Shown piece after piece: positions 1 through 9,101 of a DNA stretch of 64,000 bases (position 1 is its first letter; every line of letters starts with the position of its first letter). Position numbers and translations under genes: made by a program. The notes below the pieces were generated by a model. It searched no databases and was not told where the DNA came from. It saw nothing but the letters and a program-made list of their open reading frames with translations. This DNA comes from Ructibacterium sp965146665 (GTDB lineage: Bacteria > Bacillota > Clostridia > Monoglobales > Monoglobaceae): the NCBI GenBank assembly GCA_965146665.1, contig CBCTHE010000003.1, positions 1 to 64,000 of the forward strand, written 5' to 3'.

Positions 1-114
1 CCTTGTCCGCCAGTTCATTACGGATGATGAAGTCAATGCAGACTTGACCCGTGGATCTCCCCGGCGGCGGACAGCAGGTTCCGGCCGGAGGACGCGGTTA
101 TCCGGGAGGAATTC

Positions 115-528
115 GTGAAGCTCCTGACAACCGCCCTTGGCGTAACGGCGGCGGAGACCTGCTCCTTTACGGATGCGGAGAGCGGCGCATGGTATGTTCC
201 ATATCTGGCGGCCGCTGAGGCGGCCGGGATCGTGCAGGGAAATCCGGACGGTACCTTTGGCGTCGGCCAGGAAATCGCCCGGGAGGATATGGCGGTTATG
301 GTTTGCCGGGCGGCCGGACAGCTGGAAAAAACACTGCCGGAGCAGGTGGAAAAGCAGGCATTCACAGACGATACAGCAATATCCGACTATGCCGCTGAGG
401 CGGTGTACACAATGCAGATGGCAGGGATTCTTTCAGGGATGGGCGACGGTTCGTTTATGCCCAGGGAAACTGCCAGCCGTGCGCAGGCGGCCAAGGTGAT
501 AGCCTCCCTGATGGCCGCACTCAGCTAA
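115..528 (+). CDS. SLH-domain protein, C-terminal part of a larger gene
   Basis: Encodes the end of a surface protein with S-layer homology repeats, which bind secondary cell-wall polymers. Two SLH-like units are visible, one with FRPEDAVIREEF and one with GNPDGTFGVGQEIARED, followed by a third degenerate unit ending GDGSFMPRETASRAQA. The only in-frame start is GTG 115, but the first SLH motif begins upstream of it (ISPAADSRFRPED, from about 55), and in-frame stops lie at 25-30. The real gene therefore almost certainly enters from the left of the window and changes frame around 50-75, where frame 2 is open to the window edge. It ends 12 bases before the next SLH gene and probably shares its operon. 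Family is certain; start and intactness are not. Confidence 0.6.
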   Translation: MKLLTTALGVTAAETCSFTDAESGAWYVPYLAAAEAAGIVQGNPDGTFGVGQEIAREDMAVMVCRAAGQLEKTLPEQVEKQAFTDDTAISDYAAEAVYTMQMAGILSGMGDGSFMPRETASRAQAAKVIASLMAALS

Positions 529-540
529 GGAGGTGGTTTC

Positions 541-3231
541 ATGAAGCAAATAATGAGAATATTTACACTGATTTTGGCACTGGGCCTATTGTCAGCCGCC
601 ATACCCGCCGCGGCCGCAGAGGATGCAGGCGTGAATGCCGCGGGGACAGCGGCCTATGAGAAGTTAACCGCGCTGGGGATAATTTCCCCGGAGGATACCT
701 TTGAGACCGGAAAGCCCATCAGCAGGAGCATGTTTATCCGGCTGGCCATGGAGGCGAGCGGGGATGCCCCGGCGATTCTGTATGGACAGGAACAGATTTT
801 TGCCGATGTGGATGCGTCCACAGCCAATGCCGACTATATATCCGCGGCCTATACCCTTGGGTATATCAACGGGGATCCCAGCGGGAAATTTTATCCTGAC
901 GCGGATATCGCGTGCAGTGAGGCTTTGAAAATGGTCGCCGGGATTTTGGGATACCGGATCTATGCGGAAGAAAACGGCGGTTATCCCGCGGGCTATATGA
1001 AGACGGCGAACCGCCTGAGTCTGCTGAACGGCACCAGCCTTGGCGCCGGAGACGCCGTTACCTATGACGACGCCATGGTCATTCTGGATAACACCGTGGA
1101 TGCGGATCTCATGGAGATCAGCAAAATTGGGGAAACCGTGGAGCTGGCGGCACAGAAAGGTGAGACGCTTTTGAGCAAGCGGTTCTCCATTGGAAAAATG
1201 GAAGCCGTAATCGAGGCGAACGCCTATACAGACCTGATGTCTGAGGAGAGCGGGCTGGAGAAGGACGAAATTCTGGCCGGCGGTACAAGATTTTTGGTTG
1301 GGGAGACCGCCGCGGCGGACGCCCTGGGACTGTATGCAGAACTCTATTATCAGGATGACAAATCCGGAGGTACGCCTGTGCTCCTCTATTTGGACACGGA
1401 TCTGAAGGATAACCGTATTTTATCGCTGCGGCCAGACGAAATAGGCGGCCTGCAAGGCCGAAATTTGTCCTGCTATCCGGCTGACGGCAAAGAAAAGAAG
1501 CTGATGCTGGCGGCCAAGGCCAGCCTGATCCGCAATGGAAAAATGGCCGACCTGACGGAAGAGAACCTCCAGCCGGAAATCGGCAGCGTGGTTTTGATCA
1601 GCAACGACGGAGACGGGCAGTATGACGTGGTCAAGGTGATGGACTACCGGCCGATCATTGTGACCGGTGTCAACACGGACACAGGAACCGTGACAGGCAA
1701 GCGCCCGCGGACTGACCGGGAAATTCTGGCCGAGGAGAAAGCGGCGGCAGAGGAAAAAGCCGGTCAGGACAGCGGGGAAACAGACGGGACGGCGCTCTCC
1801 CCGAAATACGAGAATGTCAGCATTACGCTGGATCCGGGGGATGCAAGTTATGATACGGTCATCCTTCAAAACGGCACGGCTGTGGACTTTGGCGCCATTG
1901 GGGTGTCCCAGGTACTGTCCTATGCGGAATCCGGCGGCTCCACACCGCTCAAGACAGTTTTAATCAGCGGCAAAACCGTAGGCGGGACCGTATCCGTGAT
2001 CGGACAGGACCAGACGCTGACTGTGGGCGGAACAGAGTATGACGCCATTCTGGCAGTACACCGGTTGGTGAAGCTTGGGACAGAGACCACCTTCTATCTG
2101 GATGCCTTCGGGAATATTGTCTATACGGGCGGCGGCATTGACATCGTATATGGATACCTCAATGGGATTGACATCGGTACTTTTGGCACGGTTACCTGCC
2201 GTATTTTCACGGAAAATAACCGTTGGGTCACCTTGGAGATGAAGGGCAAGGTCAGGTATAACGGACAGTCGCCCGCCATCCGAGCGGAGGATCTGGTGGG
2301 GCGGATGGGCGGTACGGCGGGCTTCGCTTACCGTCAGCTGATCCGCTATCTCGTGGATGAATCGGGCAAGATTTCCGCGCTGGACACGGCGCAGGAATTT
2401 ACGAATCCGGACGCGGAAAAAGAGGCCATTGATCAAAATACCTTCCGCAAGACCTCAGCGGCAAACAAGAATTACCGGTCCTCCTCACAGTCCTTTGACG
2501 GTGATGTGTCCGTGGCCGGCAATGCCATTATTTTCTCCGTTCCGGATCAGGGAACCTCCACCAACGAGGAGGGGTTTTCGATTCTGCCCGCCAGTGAGCT
2601 GGCCCATGACACATCTTATAACTATGAGGCGTATGAAGGCAATCTGGTGCGTACTGCCTCCGTCTTTGTGATAAAGAATCCGCCGAAAGCGATTAACAGC
2701 GGAAGCGGTATAGGCAGTATGATGCTGGTGGAGAGCATCGGCCGCGCGCAGGACTCTGAAGGAAGCGTGTCAGATGCCATCTTCGGCTACTGGAAGGGCA
2801 TAGAATTCTCACTTCCTGTGGAGGAGAGCGCTCTGTCCAAAAACCACTCTCCGATCCTGGACATTCAGACCCTGCGGGCCGGGGATTTGATTCAGTTTTC
2901 CTATAATGACAAAGGGAACATTGACTATATTGACTGCAAGTATTCCCGGGGCCAGGCCTATCAAATTACCAGTCTGTATCATGCGAACACATTTATGTAC
3001 GGGGAAATACAGCATCTGGATGCCACGGAGAAACGCGCGGTGATCCAGTATTCAGACGACGGCAATTCCGCTGTATTTGCATTCAGCAGCGGGCTTCAGG
3101 GGATTTACATCTATGAGATTTCCGGAGAGAGGTTCACTGCGGCTGATATTACGGATTTGATGGAGGGAGATCAGGTGTTTGGCTCCTTCCGGTACCTGCA
3201 ATGCAGAGAGCTGTTCGTCATCCGGGATTAG
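541..3231 (+). CDS. large secreted SLH-domain surface protein
   Basis: An 896-residue exported protein. Residues 1-26 form a signal peptide (basic start, hydrophobic core, AAA end). Three SLH-like repeats follow at about 33-73 (LGIISPEDTF...PISRSMF), 95-140 (YINGDPSGKFYPDADIACSEA) and 147-187. The remaining 700 residues are a beta-rich region without a motif I recognise. The start has a strong AAGGAGG site. The architecture and the last 60 residues (GDQVFGSFRY...ELFVIRD) resemble the protein at 20169-23267 (GSRVFVRMNF...EILVIE), so the two look paralogous. The sugar-transporter permease gene starts 12 bases after the stop, which suggests a role in capturing or organising carbohydrate at the cell surface; that is inference. 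No catalytic motif is visible. Confidence 0.8.
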   Translation: MKQIMRIFTLILALGLLSAAIPAAAAEDAGVNAAGTAAYEKLTALGIISPEDTFETGKPISRSMFIRLAMEASGDAPAILYGQEQIFADVDASTANADYISAAYTLGYINGDPSGKFYPDADIACSEALKMVAGILGYRIYAEENGGYPAGYMKTANRLSLLNGTSLGAGDAVTYDDAMVILDNTVDADLMEISKIGETVELAAQKGETLLSKRFSIGKMEAVIEANAYTDLMSEESGLEKDEILAGGTRFLVGETAAADALGLYAELYYQDDKSGGTPVLLYLDTDLKDNRILSLRPDEIGGLQGRNLSCYPADGKEKKLMLAAKASLIRNGKMADLTEENLQPEIGSVVLISNDGDGQYDVVKVMDYRPIIVTGVNTDTGTVTGKRPRTDREILAEEKAAAEEKAGQDSGETDGTALSPKYENVSITLDPGDASYDTVILQNGTAVDFGAIGVSQVLSYAESGGSTPLKTVLISGKTVGGTVSVIGQDQTLTVGGTEYDAILAVHRLVKLGTETTFYLDAFGNIVYTGGGIDIVYGYLNGIDIGTFGTVTCRIFTENNRWVTLEMKGKVRYNGQSPAIRAEDLVGRMGGTAGFAYRQLIRYLVDESGKISALDTAQEFTNPDAEKEAIDQNTFRKTSAANKNYRSSSQSFDGDVSVAGNAIIFSVPDQGTSTNEEGFSILPASELAHDTSYNYEAYEGNLVRTASVFVIKNPPKAINSGSGIGSMMLVESIGRAQDSEGSVSDAIFGYWKGIEFSLPVEESALSKNHSPILDIQTLRAGDLIQFSYNDKGNIDYIDCKYSRGQAYQITSLYHANTFMYGEIQHLDATEKRAVIQYSDDGNSAVFAFSSGLQGIYIYEISGERFTAADITDLMEGDQVFGSFRYLQCRELFVIRD

Positions 3232-3243
3232 ACATCGGGAAGA

Positions 3244-4236
3244 ATGGGGGAAAGAGGAATGAAGAATCAAGCAACAAGTGGTATCGCCGCGGTGGCGGCG
3301 GGAAAGCGGGAAAAGAACATGAAGGAACCGCTGGTCAGGCGGATGAAGAAGGAACTGGTCCGAAACAAGTATCTGTACCTGCTGGCGATCCCCGTGATCG
3401 CGTTCTACGCGATTTTCATGTACGGTCCCATGTTCGGATTGGTCATTGCGTTTAAGCAGTACAACATCGGGCAGGGAATTCTGGGAAGCAAATGGGTTGG
3501 ACTGCAGTATTTCCGGGAGTTTTTCCAGAGTATCTATTTCAGCCGGACCCTGATCAACACGTTCATCATCAGCTTTGCGGATATTTTGTTTGGTTTTCCG
3601 CTGCCGATCATCTTTGCCCTGCTGCTCAACGAGCTGCGGGGGAACCGGTTTAAAAAGACGGTGCAGACCATAACATATCTGCCGCACTTTATTTCCATGG
3701 TGGTTATATGCGGCATGATCACGGATTTTTTCACCACGGACGGAATCGTCAGCAAGCTGATTGAGGCGCTGGGCGGCCAGAACATGAATTATCTCAACAG
3801 CGCGAAATGGTTCCGAACCATCTTTGTCGGGACAAATGTGTGGCAGTCCTTTGGCTGGAACAGCATCATTTATCTGGCGGCACTGACGGGTGTGGACGCG
3901 CAGCTGTATGAGGCGGCGACCATAGACGGCGCGGGACGGTTCAAACAGCTTTGGCATGTGACCCTGCCGGGCATACTGCCCACAATCATGATCATGCTGA
4001 TTCTGCGTCTGGGACAGGTGCTGTCGGTGGGCTATGAGAAGATCATCCTGCTGTACTCGCCGGCCACCTACGAGGTTGCGGATGTGATCTCGTCATACGT
4101 GTACCGGATGGGAATCGGGGGCAGCCGTTACAGCTACAGCGCGGCGGTCGGCCTGTTCCAGTCCGTGGTCAACGTGCTCATGCTTCTGCTTGCAAACCGG
4201 CTGTCGGCTAAGTTCAGCGAAACATCGCTGTTCTAG
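3244..4236 (+). CDS. sugar ABC transporter permease, LplB type
   Basis: Inner-membrane permease of a binding-protein-dependent importer of the LplB/YteP group, usually serving oligosaccharides. About 330 residues with six predicted membrane helices after a basic 40-residue cytoplasmic start (VRRMKKELVRNKYLYLL). The coupling EAA loop reads EAATIDGAGRFKQLWHVTLPG. ATG 3259 is also possible, since the best ribosome site (GGGAAAGAGG) lies immediately before it. It follows the SLH gene by 12 bases and precedes the second permease by 11, so they form an operon. No ATPase gene is present here; importers of this group commonly share a genome-wide MsmX-type ATPase, and that is the expectation. Confidence 0.88.
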   Translation: MGERGMKNQATSGIAAVAAGKREKNMKEPLVRRMKKELVRNKYLYLLAIPVIAFYAIFMYGPMFGLVIAFKQYNIGQGILGSKWVGLQYFREFFQSIYFSRTLINTFIISFADILFGFPLPIIFALLLNELRGNRFKKTVQTITYLPHFISMVVICGMITDFFTTDGIVSKLIEALGGQNMNYLNSAKWFRTIFVGTNVWQSFGWNSIIYLAALTGVDAQLYEAATIDGAGRFKQLWHVTLPGILPTIMIMLILRLGQVLSVGYEKIILLYSPATYEVADVISSYVYRMGIGGSRYSYSAAVGLFQSVVNVLMLLLANRLSAKFSETSLF

Positions 4237-4247
4237 GGGGTGAAAAG

Positions 4248-5135
4248 ATGATACATAAAAGAAATATAGGAGAAAAGATCTTTGACATCTGCAATGTGCT
4301 CATCATGCTGCTGCTGGTGTTCGTGACGCTGTACCCGCTGTACTATGTGGTGATGTGTTCGGTGTCGGACAGCAGCCAGCTGATGGGGAGCCGCGGCATG
4401 ATGCTCCTGCCGAAGGGGTTTAGCCTGGCGGCCTATGAGTCGGTTTTCTCAAATCCGAATATACTGACAGGCTACCGTACGACGCTGATTGTGGTGGTGG
4501 GCGGAACGGTGCTGAGCGTGTTTATGACAGCGATCGGCGCGTTTCTGATTACACGGAAGCAGTTTGCCATCAAAAAGGTCATGTCCTACATGATGGTGTT
4601 CACCATGTTTTTTGGCGGCGGCATGATTCCGACCTATTTGCTGGTATACAAATGGCTGCATCTGGGCGATACGCTCTGGGCGCTGATCCTGCCTGTGGCG
4701 ATCAGCACCTACAACATGCTGATTATGAAATCAAATTTTGAGTCTCTGCCGGACAGTTTGGAGGAGGCGGCAAAAATAGACGGGGCAAATGACATCACTG
4801 TCCTGTTCCGGATCATTCTGCCGCTGTCCCTGCCGATTCTGGCGGTCATGGTTCTGTTTTACGGCGTGGCGCAGTGGAATTCCTGGTTTCAGGCAATGCT
4901 GTATATTCGGACGCGGGCAAAATACCCGCTGCAGCTGATCCTTCGGGAGATCCTGCTGATGAACGACACGAGCGGCATGAGCGGCGCGTCGGCGGCGGCC
5001 GGGGACCAGTATATGATCGGGGAGAGTATCAAGTATGCGACCATCATGGTGGCGACCCTTCCCATTCTGTTTGTATATCCGTTCATTCAGAAGTATTTTG
5101 TCAAGGGTATTATGATTGGCGCCGTAAAAGGTTAG
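4248..5135 (+). CDS. sugar ABC transporter permease, LplC type
   Basis: The partner permease of the preceding gene, 295 residues and the usual length of the LplC/YtcP group. Six hydrophobic segments are visible, and the EAA loop reads EEAAKIDGANDITVLFRIILP. The C-terminus PFIQKYFVKGIMIGAVKG is the standard ending of carbohydrate permeases. The start is preceded by GGGGGTGAAAAG. Both permeases would pair with the binding lipoprotein at 5207. Substrate is not readable from sequence; the SLH-protein neighbours and the AraC-type sensor downstream suggest a plant- or host-derived glycan. Confidence 0.9.
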   Translation: MIHKRNIGEKIFDICNVLIMLLLVFVTLYPLYYVVMCSVSDSSQLMGSRGMMLLPKGFSLAAYESVFSNPNILTGYRTTLIVVVGGTVLSVFMTAIGAFLITRKQFAIKKVMSYMMVFTMFFGGGMIPTYLLVYKWLHLGDTLWALILPVAISTYNMLIMKSNFESLPDSLEEAAKIDGANDITVLFRIILPLSLPILAVMVLFYGVAQWNSWFQAMLYIRTRAKYPLQLILREILLMNDTSGMSGASAAAGDQYMIGESIKYATIMVATLPILFVYPFIQKYFVKGIMIGAVKG

Positions 5136-5162
5136 GCATGGGTGTAAATTTATAGAATTGGC

Positions 5163-5191
5163 TTGAAAAATGTGAGCAATTATATTATAAT
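5163..5191 (+). promoter_or_regulatory. sigma-A-like promoter for the sugar-binding lipoprotein
   Basis: TTGAAA at 5163-5168 and TATAAT at 5186-5191 with a 17-base spacer, 15 bases upstream of the start codon region that carries TAGGAGGG. A separate strong promoter here would let the binding protein be made in excess over the permeases, as is usual for importers. Confidence 0.65.
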
Positions 5192-5206
5192 TTTAGGAGG
5201 GTTACT

Positions 5207-6796
5207 ATGAACAAGAAAATATGTGCTGCGGCATTGGCGGGGGCGCTGGCCCTGATCACGCTCGGACTGACAGGCTGCGGAGACGGAAACACGGCAGAGA
5301 GTACGGAAAAGGCGGCCTCGTTTACCTATTGGCTGCCTGTGGATGCCAACATTGCAACCCGGGTTCAGACCTATAATGAGGTGGAGATGTATAAACAGCG
5401 GGAAAAGGACAGTGGAATCCATATAGAGTTTATCCATCCGTCCCTTGGACAGGAGGCAGAGCAGTTCAACCTGATGGTTGCCTCCCGGGACCTGCCGGAT
5501 ATGGTGGAGTATGGATGGCACAGCTATCAGGGCGGTCCGCAAAAGGCCATTGACGACGGCGTGATCATTGCGCTCAACGACTATATTGATCACAATGCCC
5601 CGAACTTCAAAAAGGCTATCACAGACAAGAACGAGCTGTCTCCCATCTACGATAAGGGGAGTAAAACGGATTCCGGCAAGTATTTCGCCTTTCCTTGCTT
5701 TAACACCGGAAACTACCGGACCTTCGGCGGACCAATGATACGGAAGGACTGGCTGGATGATTTGGGCCTTGCGGTGCCTGAGACCATTGATGAATGGACA
5801 ACCGCCCTGAAGGCCTTTAAGGATAAGAAGGGGGCGACAGCGCCGCTGACCGGGATCAAAAACTTTTATATTTCCGGAAGCAATGCCTTTAACGGCGCCT
5901 TTAACATTGGACAGCGGCTGTACTTAAACGGCAGTAAAATTGAATTTGGCCCATTGCAGAGCAGTTATCGGGATTATCTGACCACAATGCATCAGTGGTA
6001 TCAGGAGGGTCTGCTGGATCAGGATTTTTCCACCAATAAGAACACCATTGTGGACGCCAATATTACAAAGGGAAAGTCCGGCGCCATTGTCGGTTATCTG
6101 GGGAGCGCCATGGGGCGGTATCTCAAGCAGATGCAGACAGAGGATCCCGGCTATAATCTCGTCTGTGCGCCCTATCCTGTGAAGAATAAGGGGGACAAAA
6201 ACAATTTCTACCTGTTTGAGGGAGATGTGTGCAACCGCTATCTGGCCATCACCACGGCCTGCAAGGATCCGGCCACAGCCGCGGAATGGATTGACTATCT
6301 GTACAGCGACGAGGGCTATTATATGGTGAACTTCGGCGTGGAGGGCAAGTCCTATAACATGGTGGACGGCAAACCGGTGTATACGGATGAGATACTGCAC
6401 AACCCGGACGGACTGAGCATCAATGAGGCGCTTTGCCTGAACTGCCGCGCAACCGCCCAGGCGCCCGGCTTTAAGCAGGCGCCGGAATATCTGGAGCAGT
6501 ACTATGAATTCCAGCAGCAGATCGACGGGTTTAAGATGTGGGCCGAGAACGTTGAGGGCGTCAGAAAGACCTCCATTCCCGAGGGCCTGAGCGCGGAGGC
6601 GGACGAGAGCGAGGAGCTTTCCGCACTGAACACTGACATCAATACCTATGTGGAGGAAATGAGCCTGAAATTTATCACTGGGGAAGAATCCTTTGACAAT
6701 TACGATAAATTCATAGAAACGCTGAAGACAACATTTAATGTTGACCGCTATCTTGAGATCGAACAGAATATGTACGATCGGTATTTAAAACGGTAA
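5207..6796 (+). CDS. extracellular sugar-binding lipoprotein
   Basis: Substrate-binding component of the LplABC-like importer, 529 residues, within the 500-560 typical of this large-binding-protein subgroup. The signal peptide ends in a lipobox, L21-T-G-C24, so the protein is a lipoprotein on the outer face of the membrane. The body shows the family hallmarks: TYWLPVDAN at the start, LPDMVEYGW, and the aromatic-rich late segment QAPGFKQAPEYLEQYYEF. It has its own promoter and a GGAGGG ribosome site, and it is followed by a strong terminator at 6805-6840. Ligand unknown; the neighbouring regulator presumably responds to the same sugar or its surface products. Confidence 0.9.
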   Translation: MNKKICAAALAGALALITLGLTGCGDGNTAESTEKAASFTYWLPVDANIATRVQTYNEVEMYKQREKDSGIHIEFIHPSLGQEAEQFNLMVASRDLPDMVEYGWHSYQGGPQKAIDDGVIIALNDYIDHNAPNFKKAITDKNELSPIYDKGSKTDSGKYFAFPCFNTGNYRTFGGPMIRKDWLDDLGLAVPETIDEWTTALKAFKDKKGATAPLTGIKNFYISGSNAFNGAFNIGQRLYLNGSKIEFGPLQSSYRDYLTTMHQWYQEGLLDQDFSTNKNTIVDANITKGKSGAIVGYLGSAMGRYLKQMQTEDPGYNLVCAPYPVKNKGDKNNFYLFEGDVCNRYLAITTACKDPATAAEWIDYLYSDEGYYMVNFGVEGKSYNMVDGKPVYTDEILHNPDGLSINEALCLNCRATAQAPGFKQAPEYLEQYYEFQQQIDGFKMWAENVEGVRKTSIPEGLSAEADESEELSALNTDINTYVEEMSLKFITGEESFDNYDKFIETLKTTFNVDRYLEIEQNMYDRYLKR

Positions 6797-6804
6797 GCGC
6801 TGCG

Positions 6805-6840
6805 GCGGCCGGATGACAGATAGCATCCGGCCGCTTTTTA
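6805..6840 (+). terminator. intrinsic terminator after the binding-protein gene
   Basis: Perfect 11-base stem, GCGGCCGGATG at 6805-6815 and its complement at 6824-6834, with an 8-base loop and TTTTTA at 6835-6840. It separates the transporter operon from the regulator gene. Confidence 0.85.
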
Positions 6841-6864
6841 GTTCATTGGGGAGAGGTGGAGCCT

Positions 6865-9048
6865 GTGATCATACAAAGACTTCTGGGGCGTTACGGCAAG
6901 AGCCGTCAGTTTTACTGGTGGCTTTGCAGTTATGCAATCATATTATTTCTGGCCATTGTGATCAATACGATCGGCTATTTTGTTACCCTTCGGGTTCTGG
7001 AAACAGAGGTGGAGAAGAATAACCAGCATGGGCTTCGGAATATCAGTACAATTTGTGACAACCACTTCAGCGAGGCCATGACCAGCACCTACAGCTTGCT
7101 GCGCTCCAGCTCGGTGGAACAGATGAGCCGGGAAAACCTTGTCCTGTACGAACGCCCGCTGTATGCGGACAGAGTTCTGCAGGATATCAACACCGGTGTC
7201 ATCAGCCACAAAGAGGTTGAGGATTGTGCCGTAATTTTTAAGGACAGAGATACCTGCATTCATTCCAACATTGGCAGGAGCTCTCTGGAAATGGCCTATG
7301 AAACCTATTTTTTTCAGTGGTATGATTCCAAAGAAGCCTGGTTGGAGCAGATGTTTTCGGTCTCCGGCTCGGCGTTTATCACCCAGACGAATCGAGGGGA
7401 CAAAAAAGATATATTTGTTATTTATAGAATACCGAATGTGAACCGCAACCTTGCGATCATGGCAAAGATCAACACCGATCAGGTAATACACCTTTTGCAG
7501 GGCAATGATGAACAGAATGAAAAGGGATTCTTAATTGACAAGGAGGGCGGCGTGGTATTTTCCGGAACCGAGGAGGCAGATCTGAAAGGTCTTGAGTTCA
7601 GCGATACCAATGGCAGCGTACAGCGGTTTCATGGACGTGAATACTTTATCAGTTATCAGGATTCTGAGGTGACGCCCTTTCGGTATGTCCGGATGATATC
7701 CAGCGACGTATATTTGAAAAGTGTCAAGAACGTGCGCCTTGCCTTTATTCTCGGCTATCTTCTCAGTGTGCTGCTGGCCGGCGGCGTCGCCTGGTGGTTC
7801 TCTGTGATCAATGAGCGAAATAAGCGCAAGCTGGATGCGGAACTGGAGAAACAGAGGGAATATATCAGGGAGGATATCTTAAAGCAGGTTCTGGATGGCA
7901 GAAAAAAGCTCTCCGGCGCGGAACTGGCGGAGCAATACGCCTTTTTGGGTCATGGTTCCTTTGTGGTTATGCTGTTTGATTTTTTGCCCTTGGAAACAGA
8001 GCGGGAAAACGACAGCTTTGATTATCATTTGTTCTGTCAGTACATCGCAAGCCAGTTCCAGGAGGTGTGCACCAAAAAGGATATGTATTTTTGCACAGTC
8101 AATGAGATGTGCGCCGGAATTTTGAGTGCAAAAGAGGAGGCGGATATACAGCAGCTGAAGCATATGGCCCACGGCATCTGCACCTCGTTCAATCAGGAGA
8201 TGAATCTGGAGGCCAGATGCTCAATCAGCCAGATTGCGGACCGGCCGGAACTGCTGCATGAGAGCTATGAGCAGGCGCTGGAGATCATCAATCAGCGGTA
8301 TCTCGGCGATCAGAAGACTGTCTTTTTATACGACGACATTGCGCAGGAATATCCAAGCTATGCCTATACCGCGGAAAACAGGGAAAAAATTATTGCCATG
8401 CTGCTGATCGGAGAGTATGAACCGGTCCGGGCGGCCGTGGAGCATATGTTTGAGGGAAGCGGGCATAAAACGACCCTGAGCATCCAGCGGGTCCTGGTTT
8501 CCGAGCTGGTCAGCACCATCCTCCGGGCCGCGGCGCAGATCGATATGGAGGAGACCATTGATTTCCGCGAGCTGTACCGGGATTCCATGCAGATCAATAA
8601 TTTCCATCAGCTGCAGGCCGCAAAGGAGACCATTCTGCATTATATGCAGAAGCTCTGCCGGCTCAGCCTGCAAAACGCACCGGATAACAGCAACGCCAAA
8701 TACCAGAAGATTGTGGAATACATTGAAGAGCATTATATGGAACCGATGCTCAACGTCAATATGCTGGCTGACATTTTTCACATCAACCGCTCCTGGCTGT
8801 CCAAGAATTTTCGGGAGGAGGTCGGCGTTTCCCTGTCGGAATACATTGTCAAATGCCGGATTCGAAAGGCGAAAGAATTACTCAAGACCAGTAAATCCAT
8901 TGCTCAGATTGCATTAGAAGTGGGCTTTTCCAGTGAGGTCGTGTATTACCGTGCGTTCAAAAAATGTGAAAATATCACCTCGCTTCAGTACCGCAAGCTG
9001 CTGCAGCGGGAGAATAAGGAGGCCGCTGGACCGGGGCAGGCCGGTTAA
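6865..9048 (+). CDS. membrane-anchored AraC-family sensor-regulator
   Basis: A one-protein sensor and transcription factor of about 727 residues, of the type found beside LplABC sugar importers in Bacillota. A first membrane helix lies near residues 20-42 (WWLCSYAIILFLAIVINTIG) and a second near 290-312 (LAFILGYLLSVLLAGGVAWW). They bracket an extracytoplasmic sensor domain of about 245 residues, probably cache-like. The C-terminal 100 residues are two helix-turn-helix units (LADIFHINRSWLSKNFREE and IAQIALEVGFSSEVVYYRAF). GTG 6865 is preferred because GAGAGGTGG stands at the right distance; GTG 6856 is an alternative. It probably controls the upstream transporter and SLH genes. Confidence 0.85.
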   Translation: MIIQRLLGRYGKSRQFYWWLCSYAIILFLAIVINTIGYFVTLRVLETEVEKNNQHGLRNISTICDNHFSEAMTSTYSLLRSSSVEQMSRENLVLYERPLYADRVLQDINTGVISHKEVEDCAVIFKDRDTCIHSNIGRSSLEMAYETYFFQWYDSKEAWLEQMFSVSGSAFITQTNRGDKKDIFVIYRIPNVNRNLAIMAKINTDQVIHLLQGNDEQNEKGFLIDKEGGVVFSGTEEADLKGLEFSDTNGSVQRFHGREYFISYQDSEVTPFRYVRMISSDVYLKSVKNVRLAFILGYLLSVLLAGGVAWWFSVINERNKRKLDAELEKQREYIREDILKQVLDGRKKLSGAELAEQYAFLGHGSFVVMLFDFLPLETERENDSFDYHLFCQYIASQFQEVCTKKDMYFCTVNEMCAGILSAKEEADIQQLKHMAHGICTSFNQEMNLEARCSISQIADRPELLHESYEQALEIINQRYLGDQKTVFLYDDIAQEYPSYAYTAENREKIIAMLLIGEYEPVRAAVEHMFEGSGHKTTLSIQRVLVSELVSTILRAAAQIDMEETIDFRELYRDSMQINNFHQLQAAKETILHYMQKLCRLSLQNAPDNSNAKYQKIVEYIEEHYMEPMLNVNMLADIFHINRSWLSKNFREEVGVSLSEYIVKCRIRKAKELLKTSKSIAQIALEVGFSSEVVYYRAFKKCENITSLQYRKLLQRENKEAAGPGQAG

Positions 9049-9053
9049 AAGAA

Positions 9054-9091
9054 AACGCTGAGGCGGGAATTTTCCTGCCTCAGCGTTTTTT
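9054..9091. terminator. bidirectional terminator between the regulator and nagB
   Basis: A 15-base stem with one wobble pair, AACGCTGAGGCGGGA at 9054-9068 against TCCTGCCTCAGCGTT at 9073-9087, followed by T's on the plus strand and flanked by A's that give T's on the minus strand. It serves two convergent genes. Confidence 0.85.
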
Positions 9092-9101
9092 AATTTCTGT
9101 T

